Assembly (NCBI GenBank): GCA_018399935.1
Contig: JAGYNP010000018.1
Coordinates: forward strand, 1 to 20,997
Source of the DNA: Candidatus Moraniibacteriota bacterium
GTDB lineage: Bacteria > Patescibacteriota > Minisyncoccia > Moranbacterales > DUUL01
Reading direction: 5' to 3'
DNA length: 20,997 nt
Below, in pieces: positions 13,513 to 19,141 of the stretch (position 1 is the stretch's first letter; every line of letters starts with the position of its first letter). The position numbers and the translations under genes were made by a program. The notes under the pieces were generated by a model, which saw nothing but the letters and a program-made list of their open reading frames with translations, did not search any database and was not told the DNA's origin.

Positions 13513-16077
13513 TTATTTCCAACTTTTAACTCTTTTATTCAAAATCTCAGGAAAAATAAACTCAAAAAAATAGTTTCGAGATTGAGCAAAAAGCCAATTG
13601 TTAAAATAAACTAATTTCTTACTACTATCATATTTATTTTCATCCAAAATCAATCTGACTAAATCTTTTTTTGAAGTCTTGTTTTCTTTTCCTAAAACAA
13701 CCGCTTCCGAAAATTTGACCTGTTGATCAACTTTTTTTATCGGCAATTGCCAAAACCACTCATCATCATCTAAATAATAAATTTCATCATCTTCAATTTT
13801 ATCTTTTTCATATTTAACTTTATCCATCACCTCTCCATTAGGAGCTTTTAAAACTACTCGACCTTTTTTATTCAATAAAGAAAAAGGGCAATCTTTTCTA
13901 TCAATCTCCTTAGTGTCACCAGCTTTTATTTTAAAATCTTCCTTAAAATAATGATTGGTCAATTTACTCATACTGCTCCCGGTAGTGATTGACCAGCCCT
14001 TTAAATTGATAATTTTTTTCTCCTTATTCAAAATCCAAATTTTCTCCCCCTCACTGTCAGACCCTTTGGGATTGGGCAACAACTTAACAATTTCCAAGTC
14101 AAATTCAGGAAATCTTTGAACCTCTATATCAAAAAATTTAAAAACATCAACACTTAAATCACTCACTCTGGTTTGAACAGTGTAGCGTCCTCTCTTGTCA
14201 AATTTGTGACTAGTTTTTTTCAAATAACTTCTTTTCCCATCTCCAAAATCCCAACGAAACTTCAAGTTTTCCCCATCTTTATCTCTAACTTTTTCAATTT
14301 CAAAAAAGACTTTGACATTTTTATAAATCTTGTCGGGAATATCAACCTTATAGATAGGTGGACTATTAAACTTATTCTTCTGACCCGGAGTAATAAAAAC
14401 ACTCCACTCCCATTTTCCATTAGATTTTTTATTATAGCTAGTATTCACTTTAGCACTTTCAATATAAACTAACTTATCAACTTTTTCACCATTTGGATTT
14501 CTTAATTCAATCCAACCATCACTATTTTTAATAGAAAAACTACTATTTATAATTTTAACATTCAATCTTTCTTGAGGTTTTATTTTTAATCCATCTAGTT
14601 TGAATTTTTTATCAGACTGATTAACCAAATACCAATCCTTCAAATCAATTTCAAGCAAATCTCCATTAAACAGCTCCAACCACTCCTTATTTTTATCGAC
14701 ACCCTCAGGATTAGGCATCAATTCAGTCATTTCAACTTTTTTGGAATAAATTTTAGGCTCTGGGAATCTATTAATATCTCCGGATGTCAAAAATTCAGTC
14801 CACTCCCAATCTCCTTCAGAATTCAAAGAATAAGAAAAACCTTCTTCAGATTTTTCATAAAAAATCTCATTCAAAACATTCCCTTCAAAATCTAAAAAAT
14901 AAATAACTTCATTAGAATTATTCATTCCGAAACTAAATTCTTTTCTATTAAAAATCTTAAACTTACCACCTTCAACATTCTCACCATTTCCAATTTTAAA
15001 AGCTTTTTCTATATTTTTTTCATTAGGTTTATAATTACCATCCGCTAAAAAACAATTTTCCAAATCAATCTTCTTGTCACCAGAATTGAAAATTTCAATC
15101 CATTCATTTTCACTTTCATTTTCAATTGGATTTGGAAAAATTTCATTAATTAAAATTTTTTCCAGTCCTGGCCGATCTTTAATATTACATTTATTCGCTC
15201 CTTTATTTTCTTCAATTCCCCCATCATTTTCTTTACTGTTTTCCTTTCCTGGAGTTCCATTAACAATAAAGCTGTTTTGCCAATTTCCATCTTCCATTCT
15301 TTCCATGGTCAATTTTTGATCATTATTTCCCGCCAACCACTTCTCGCCAGCATCTATCTTATTGACAATCTTGTCTTCGGAGTCTCTTAAAATTAAAACT
15401 TCTCCATCATTATTCAAATTACCAGTATAAATCAAATCTGCTTCAACTCCTAAAGCACTATTATCATCTGTTCTTTCAAGCAGATAAAATCCTCCCTTAT
15501 CAATATCTCCTTCAAGTTTAATTTTTTTAGAACCAATTTCCAAAAACCAATTATCCAAGCTAACTGTTTTCTTTGATAAATTTTTCAGCTCAATCCACTC
15601 ATCAGCATAACTTTCTGTTGTCCCCATCCAGGCTATTTCATTTATTACTATCTTAAAATCATCTTCTTCCTCCTTTTCCGTAACTTCAGCGTCCAGGGAT
15701 TCAATTTCTCTAATTTCCACATCCTCTTGGTCTGTTGTTTTATTTACTTTATTGTTTTTGTTGCTTTTTTCTTGATCTTCTCCTATTAAAACATCACTTT
15801 CACTCAAAACAATTTCTGTTTTGTTATTGCTAATTTCCTCTAAGCTTTTTTTAGTTTGTATTGTTTCTTGATCGTCTTCGTTTTCTTTTTGTACTTCTTC
15901 TAAATTATTTTCAATCTCAATATTTTCTTGATTTTCTGTTATTTTAATTTTTTCTTTAGTCTCGACAACAAGATCCGAAGCTTTAGAAAAATTAAAAACT
16001 AACAAAAAAGCAAGAACCGAAAACAAGCTCTTGCTATTAAAAATAAATTTTGTCCCCCCTGTTTTCTTAAAAAACAT
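13513..16077 (-). CDS. Secreted multi-lamin-tail-domain protein with PKD module
   Basis: An 854-residue predicted extracellular protein. A signal peptide (about 1-34, hydrophobic core SVLAFLLVFNF, ending near SKA-SD) is followed by an acidic low-complexity stretch (about 38-140). Four lamin-tail (LTD) beta-sandwich modules follow: about 141-277 (VINEIAWMG...EWIELKN), 307-435 (ILINEIFPNP...EWIEIFN), 448-566 (MTELMPNPEG...EWLELFN) and 660-780 (LEIVKLLPNP). A PKD module (about 575-655, WDFGDGKRSY) sits between the third and fourth. LTD modules 1-3 end in W-x-x-F-x-T-x-G-type strands. The last 30 residues are aromatic with a basic end (KRVKSWK) but lack an LPxTG motif. LTD proteins are usual among CPR secreted proteins; the ligand is unknown. 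The start overlaps the upstream lipid kinase gene by 11 bp. Confidence 0.85.
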   Translation of the reverse strand: MFFKKTGGTKFIFNSKSLFSVLAFLLVFNFSKASDLVVETKEKIKITENQENIEIENNLEEVQKENEDDQETIQTKKSLEEISNNKTEIVLSESDVLIGEDQEKSNKNNKVNKTTDQEDVEIREIESLDAEVTEKEEEDDFKIVINEIAWMGTTESYADEWIELKNLSKKTVSLDNWFLEIGSKKIKLEGDIDKGGFYLLERTDDNSALGVEADLIYTGNLNNDGEVLILRDSEDKIVNKIDAGEKWLAGNNDQKLTMERMEDGNWQNSFIVNGTPGKENSKENDGGIEENKGANKCNIKDRPGLEKILINEIFPNPIENESENEWIEIFNSGDKKIDLENCFLADGNYKPNEKNIEKAFKIGNGENVEGGKFKIFNRKEFSFGMNNSNEVIYFLDFEGNVLNEIFYEKSEEGFSYSLNSEGDWEWTEFLTSGDINRFPEPKIYSKKVEMTELMPNPEGVDKNKEWLELFNGDLLEIDLKDWYLVNQSDKKFKLDGLKIKPQERLNVKIINSSFSIKNSDGWIELRNPNGEKVDKLVYIESAKVNTSYNKKSNGKWEWSVFITPGQKNKFNSPPIYKVDIPDKIYKNVKVFFEIEKVRDKDGENLKFRWDFGDGKRSYLKKTSHKFDKRGRYTVQTRVSDLSVDVFKFFDIEVQRFPEFDLEIVKLLPNPKGSDSEGEKIWILNKEKKIINLKGWSITTGSSMSKLTNHYFKEDFKIKAGDTKEIDRKDCPFSLLNKKGRVVLKAPNGEVMDKVKYEKDKIEDDEIYYLDDDEWFWQLPIKKVDQQVKFSEAVVLGKENKTSKKDLVRLILDENKYDSSKKLVYFNNWLFAQSRNYFFEFIFPEILNKRVKSWK

Positions 16078-16429
16078 AGGGCCAAAAAATTAATAAACCA
16101 ATTATTATCGATCCAATTGAACCTAATAAAACTATTGAAGCCGTAACATCTTTAAGCATTTTAGCATAAGGATGAACCCTAGGATTAAAAATATTAATCA
16201 ACCTTTCCACTAAAGTATTAATGGCTTCCAAAATCAAAACTATAAATATAATAAAAGTCAATGAAACTAGTTCCCATTTTTGCATTTCCATATAAAAAGC
16301 TATCCCCAAGACAACTATCCCAGCCGCCAATTCAATTCGGAAATTTTTTTCCCTAATAGTCATATACTTAAACCCTCGCCCAGCATGTCTCAAGCTTTTA
16401 AAAAAATCTCTAGTTAATCTTGTTACCAT
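16067..16429 (-). CDS. dgkA: DgkA family membrane lipid kinase (diacylglycerol or undecaprenol kinase)
   Basis: A 120-residue trimeric-kinase-type membrane protein with three hydrophobic helices (about 32-48, 54-78, 95-117). The family signature EAINTLVERLIN (68-79; Glu68, Asn71, Glu75) and the KDVTASIVLL segment (93-102) are intact, as is the N-terminal RHAGRGFKY amphipathic helix. In Gram-negatives this family phosphorylates diacylglycerol; in Gram-positives the short form phosphorylates undecaprenol, feeding the lipid carrier used by wall synthesis. Given the short length and the nearby murA and mre genes, undecaprenol kinase is the more likely role, but this is inference. It overlaps the LTD gene by 11 bp, suggesting co-translation. 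No SD. Confidence 0.88.
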   Translation of the reverse strand: MVTRLTRDFFKSLRHAGRGFKYMTIREKNFRIELAAGIVVLGIAFYMEMQKWELVSLTFIIFIVLILEAINTLVERLINIFNPRVHPYAKMLKDVTASIVLLGSIGSIIIGLLIFWPYVF

Positions 16430-16443
16430 AGTTTTAATACAAT

Positions 16444-16850
16444 AATTTTCAATTCACAATTTTTAATTCTTGTTTTTATTCAGTGAATTTATTATTTTTT
16501 GAAAAATTAAATTTAATTTCTACCCTTCTCGCCAAAGAATTTTTATTTGATCCTTTTTTTCTGGATTAGATTTTGACAACAATCTAAGCCAATATTTTGT
16601 TTCATTAATTTCTTTTTTGCAAATATATACTTTCTTTGAACTAGCATTATTCGCTTCACAGTAATTAGCGCCAACACTTGTTGCAGATCTAATAAGTTGT
16701 TCCAGTGTATTTCTATTTAAAATACTTTTTTTGGTATTACCAACTAATTCAATTACTTCTTCGAAAAATTTAGCGGTTCTTTCTTCTAAATCATAATTCA
16801 TTTTTAAATTTATTGATTGAAAATTGATTGAAAATTGTGAATTGAAAATT
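16444..16850. mobile_element. 407-bp cassette bounded by perfect 20-bp inverted repeats, carrying the four-helix-bundle gene
   Basis: The 20 bases at 16444-16463 are the exact reverse complement of 16831-16850 (core TTCAATTCACAA / TTGTGAATTGAA); the match stops at both ends. The right flank also has tandem GAAAATTGA-like units (16815-16857). The only gene inside is the four-helix-bundle ORF. There is no transposase, so it would be a non-autonomous unit moved by an enzyme in trans, or a MITE-like relic. The low complexity of the repeats lowers certainty a little. Confidence 0.5.
16520..16801 (-). CDS. Four-helix bundle protein (S23/23S rRNA intervening-sequence type), truncated by in-frame amber stop
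   Basis: A 93-residue protein that matches the four-helix-bundle family: start MNYDLEERTAKFFEEVIEL, core QLIRSATSVGANYCEANNAS (35-54), then ICKKEINETKYWLRLL (60-75). The function of the family is unknown; members occur inside 23S rRNA intervening sequences and scattered in genomes. Two oddities are visible. About five residues usual after SKK (a DFI-type segment) are absent. A TAG at 16522-16520 follows LWREG, yet the same frame continues KLNLIFQKIINSLNKNKN to a TAA at 16465-16463, which looks like the family's normal C-terminal helix. The gene is therefore probably a recent nonsense mutant of a protein of about 112 residues. It sits alone inside inverted repeats between murA and the lipid kinase gene. 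Confidence 0.75.
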   Translation of the reverse strand: MNYDLEERTAKFFEEVIELVGNTKKSILNRNTLEQLIRSATSVGANYCEANNASSKKVYICKKEINETKYWLRLLSKSNPEKKDQIKILWREG

Positions 16851-16862
16851 GAAAATTAACCC

Positions 16863-18137
16863 CTATTTTATCCTCTCTATTGAGGCGCCTAAGGAATTAA
16901 GCCTCCCATCAATATCCTCATACCCCCTATCAATTTGATAAATATTTTCAATAGTAGTCTCACCAAAAGCAATCATTCCAGCCAAAACCATTGTTATGCC
17001 AGCTCTCAAATCTGGACTTGTTAAAGTTTTTCCATATAAACCAGTTGGCCCAGAGACTACCACTCTATGAGGATCACACATTACAATTGCTGATCCCATT
17101 GTATTTAATTGATCTGTAAAAAATAACCTTCCTTCAAAAATAGTTTCATGTATTAAAGAAACTCCATTAGCTTGAGTCATTAATAAGGTGTAGGGTGGTT
17201 GTAAATCAGTTGCAAAACCTGGATATTCATGGGTAGAAACAGAAACAGCTCTCAGCATTTTCCCCTTTTTAACCCTAATAAAATCTTTTCCTATTTCTAA
17301 GTTAGCTCCATTTTTTTTAAGAACTGGCAAAATTGCTCCGAGATGATCAGGAATACAATTAGTAATAGTAATTTCACTTTTACAAGCCAAACCCATCATA
17401 ATAAAAGTTCCGGTTTCTATTCTATCAGGAATAACCTCAAAAGTCCCAGCCGAAATTTTATCAACCCCTTTAATTGTTATAGTTGGCGTTCCGGCTCCAT
17501 TAATATCTGCTCCATTCTTATTTAAATAATCTGCAAGACTTTTAATTTCTGGTTCCATAGCACAATTTTTTAAAACAGTTTTTCCTTCAGCTAAAACAGC
17601 CGTCATCATCAAAGCTTCTGTGCCAGTTACAGTAATTTTTGGAAAAAAAATAGTTTCTCCTGTTAATTTAGACTTATTTAAAAAAACCTTAAATCCTTTA
17701 TCACTCCATTCTATTTTAGCTCCCATTTTTTTAAAACCATCCAAAAAAATATCAATTGGCCTTTTACCAATCAAACACCCTCCAGGATAAGTCATATTTA
17801 CTTCACCAAATTTTGCTAAAAGAGGTCCAACTAATAAAATCGATGCCCTTAATCTTTCAACTAATTCTCCTTTTAATCTTCCGTTTTTAATTCCACCAGG
17901 ACTTACTATAACTTCTTTTTTCTCTTTATTTTGTTTTATTTTAGCTCCCAATTTTTCCAATAATTCAAGCATTCTTTGAGTGTCTTCTATAAAAGGAAAA
18001 TTTTTTATTATAATTTCTTGGTCAGTCAAAACAGTTGAAGCTAAAATTTTCAAAGCCGAGTTTTTAGCTCCATTCACTCTAATTTCACCTTTTAATTCCT
18101 GTCCACCTTTAATTTTAAATTTTTGTTCACTTTTCAT
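16863..18137 (-). CDS. murA: UDP-N-acetylglucosamine 1-carboxyvinyltransferase
   Basis: A 424-residue, full-length MurA, cytoplasmic, which transfers enolpyruvate from PEP to UDP-GlcNAc as the first committed step of peptidoglycan synthesis. The UDP-GlcNAc/PEP site GAKNSALK (23-30), the catalytic loop YPGGCLIGKRPID with Cys121 (fosfomycin-sensitive Cys rather than Asp), PDRIETGTF (238-246), YPGFATDLQPP (305-315) and the closing DLRAGITMVLAGMIA (376-390) are all present. It is transcribed from an apparent extended -10 promoter 37 bp upstream. It is the only mur gene in the window. The downstream neighbour on the same strand is the four-helix-bundle cassette, only a few bases past the TAG stop, so the insertion lies immediately behind it. 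Confidence 0.97.
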   Translation of the reverse strand: MKSEQKFKIKGGQELKGEIRVNGAKNSALKILASTVLTDQEIIIKNFPFIEDTQRMLELLEKLGAKIKQNKEKKEVIVSPGGIKNGRLKGELVERLRASILLVGPLLAKFGEVNMTYPGGCLIGKRPIDIFLDGFKKMGAKIEWSDKGFKVFLNKSKLTGETIFFPKITVTGTEALMMTAVLAEGKTVLKNCAMEPEIKSLADYLNKNGADINGAGTPTITIKGVDKISAGTFEVIPDRIETGTFIMMGLACKSEITITNCIPDHLGAILPVLKKNGANLEIGKDFIRVKKGKMLRAVSVSTHEYPGFATDLQPPYTLLMTQANGVSLIHETIFEGRLFFTDQLNTMGSAIVMCDPHRVVVSGPTGLYGKTLTSPDLRAGITMVLAGMIAFGETTIENIYQIDRGYEDIDGRLNSLGASIERIK

Positions 18138-18173
18138 ATAATTCTTTAAATAGAAACTTTTGAATATGATATC

Positions 18174-18182
18174 ACTATAACA
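18174..18182 (-). promoter_or_regulatory. Extended -10 promoter of murA
   Basis: On the minus strand TG-T-TATAGT (18182-18174) forms an extended -10, with only a weak -35 (TTGTTG) 16 bp upstream. Predicted transcript start near 18167 gives a leader of about 30 nt. An 8-bp palindrome, TGATATCA (18167-18174), overlaps the start site. Confidence 0.45.
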
Positions 18183-18270
18183 TATTTAAAAAATTCAACA
18201 AAATAAAAAAATCTTTTAACGTCTCTGGACAAAAATTTCCACAAAAATTTATCAGAAACCCTCTCTCTCC

Positions 18271-18300
18271 GCCTCCGACCATCCGCCAGCTGGTGGAGGC
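18271..18300. repeat. GC-rich palindromic element
   Basis: GCCTCC (18271-18276) pairs with GGAGGC (18295-18300), enclosing CGCCAGCTGGTG, itself a near-perfect palindrome. This is the most GC-rich run in an otherwise AT-rich window, flanked by CTCTCTCTCC and by AGATAGCGAACGTC, and looks like a dispersed intergenic repeat rather than local sequence. Confidence 0.55.
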
Positions 18301-18372
18301 AGATAGCGAACGTCTACTATAGAAAAGAGATTACTTAGACAACTTGGATCTTAAATAAACTCTAATCAACTG

Positions 18373-18411
18373 TTCCCCCTCCTTTTGTAAAGGAGGACTA
18401 GGGTGATTTTT
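18373..18411 (+). repeat. Hairpin repeat, copy 1 (CCTCCTTT / AAAGGAGG)
   Basis: A perfect 8-bp inverted repeat (18378-18385 and 18389-18396; loop TGT) followed by ACTAGGGTGATTTTT. A diverged copy in opposite orientation lies at 18885-18925, so the two flank the DUF559 pseudogene. Confidence 0.55.
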
Positions 18412-18453
18412 TATTTTAGAAATCTTTTCTTCTTCAAACTCTTCAAACTCCAT

Positions 18454-18841
18454 TCAAATAGTCCACAAAACTCCTTCCATATTTTTATAAACATCTAAAT
18501 TATTAGATCTAATAACTTTAAGGTTTTGGTTTTTAAAAAATTCATCTCTTACTTTATCTTTTTCTGGTTCTTGACTTTTAAAATGCCTGTCTCCATCTAC
18601 TTCAATAACTAATTTTAGTTTATGGCAATAAAAATCTGCGGTGTATTTTCCTATTGGTTTTTGTCTAGTGAATCTGAAATTGGCTATTTGATTTTTCTTG
18701 ACCCGTTAAATTATTTCAAACGAAGTTTGGAATACTATTTAACTGGGTTCTTAAATATTTCTACAATTTTCTTTCAGCTAAAGTTTGATTAATTCTTAAT
18801 TTTTGGGAAAATTTTTTGAGGTTGGAATTGTATTTTAACAT
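18454..18841 (-). pseudogene. DUF559 endonuclease-like gene, broken by amber codon and palindrome insertion
   Basis: From ATG 18841 the frame reads MLKYNSNLKKFSQKLRINQ, then TLAERKL, then TAG at 18763-18761 where DUF559 proteins carry Trp (LAERKLWKYLR). After KYLR the frame is lost over 18697-18748. It resumes in another frame as KNQIANFRFTRQKPIGKY, then TADFYC, the acidic core LVIEVDGDRHF, RDEFFKNQNLKVIRSNN and MEGVLWTI, to TGA at 18456-18454. Dropping 52 nt at the joint restores one frame of about 110 codons with family-like sequence throughout. DUF559 is a PD-(D/E)xK/Vsr-like nuclease fold of uncertain biological role. The two lesions together make this a clear pseudogene. Confidence 0.82.
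18701..18748. repeat. 48-bp imperfect palindrome inserted in the DUF559 gene (MITE/REP-like)
   Basis: Left arm 18701-18721 (ACCCGTTAAAT...CAAAC) and right arm 18725-18748 (GTTTG...ATTTAACTGGGT) are complementary apart from a few single-base bulges, with a GAA loop. It lies exactly where the DUF559 frame breaks, flanked by near-identical AAGA/CAAGA bases that may be a target duplication. Confidence 0.65.
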
Positions 18842-18884
18842 TTTAGTTATATAAATGTATGCTTATAATAGACATTATACTCCA

Positions 18885-18925
18885 AAACCCCCTCGATCCC
18901 CCTTTGAAAAAATAGGAGGAACTAC
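18885..18925 (-). repeat. Hairpin repeat, copy 2 (inverted, diverged)
   Basis: On the minus strand this reads GTTCCTCCTATTTTTTCAAAG, then GGGGATCGAGGGGGTTTTGG. It aligns with copy 1 (GTTCCCCCTCCTTTTGTAAA, then GGAGGACTAGGGTGATTTTT). The two copies face each other across the DUF559 pseudogene. Confidence 0.45.
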
Positions 18926-19030
18926 TTAGATAGCCTAATTCAAAAAGAAACTTTACCAACTGATCTTCTTCTTTTTTTAATTTGTCCGCCAAAAAGGAGA
19001 ACGGGAGATTGAGGACCCGTCTCACTAAGG

Positions 19031-19054
19031 CTCACCGAGGAGGTGGGATTTTTT
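19031..19054 (+). terminator. Orphan plus-strand terminator-like hairpin
   Basis: CTCACC (19031-19036), loop GAGGA, GGTGGG (19042-19047; one G-U pair), then A and six T (19049-19054). A competing stem is TCTCAC (19020-19025) with GTGGGA (19043-19048). Just upstream, GAGAACGGG and CCCGTCTC (18998-19023) form a further hairpin. No plus-strand gene precedes it. Confidence 0.45.
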
Positions 19055-19106
19055 AGTTTTTTCTGTCTATTTTTTTAAAATTTTTGCTCAAAAATATTAA
19101 GAAACA

Positions 19107-19135
19107 AAAAAAGGAACCTAAACGATTCCTTTTTT
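19107..19135 (-). terminator. Rho-independent terminator of ftsH
   Basis: A perfect 10-bp stem: AAAAAAGGAA (19107-19116) and TTCCTTTTTT (19126-19135), 9-nt loop. On the minus strand it starts 7 bp after the ftsH stop and runs into a seven-T tract. It is nearly symmetrical and could stop plus-strand transcripts too. Confidence 0.88.
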
Positions 19136-19141
19136 AAGTTT

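Larger units (their letters stand above)
18138..18453. other. Intergenic repeat-rich region upstream of murA (316 bp)
   Basis: No coding frame is supported. It holds the murA promoter, a direct repeat of ACAAAAATTT (18229-18238 and 18241-18250), a GC-rich palindrome (18271-18300) and a hairpin repeat (18373-18411). Confidence 0.6.
18842..19141. other. Intergenic region between DUF559 relic and ftsH (300 bp)
   Basis: It contains the inverted copy of the hairpin repeat (18885-18925), a GC-rich stem-loop region with a plus-strand terminator (18996-19054) and the ftsH terminator (19107-19135). A 60-codon minus-strand frame crosses it, but it reads straight through the repeats and has no recognisable family; I do not call it a gene. 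Confidence 0.55.

Noticed and set aside
18229..18250. Two ACAAAAATTT units as a CRISPR-like or iteron array
   Set aside because: Only two 10-mers, 12 bp apart, with no spacers, further units or replication genes nearby.
18331..18453. Short minus-strand frame MEFEEFEEEKISKIKNHPSP... following the DUF559 stop
   Set aside because: Only 40 codons, and half of it is translated hairpin repeat; the Pro/Lys-rich part is an artefact of the repeat.
16520..18841. Alternative genetic code with TAG as sense, from two in-frame amber codons
   Set aside because: proS, murA and rpsR end in TAG at the expected C-termini, and both ambers are in accessory genes with other damage. TGA also ends the M50 gene, so UGA recoding as in Gracilibacteria is not supported either.
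18843..19025. 60-codon minus-strand open frame beginning MRRVLNLPFSF
   Set aside because: It reads through the hairpin repeat and the GC-rich stem-loops, has no recognisable family and no ribosome-binding site; repeats alone explain it.
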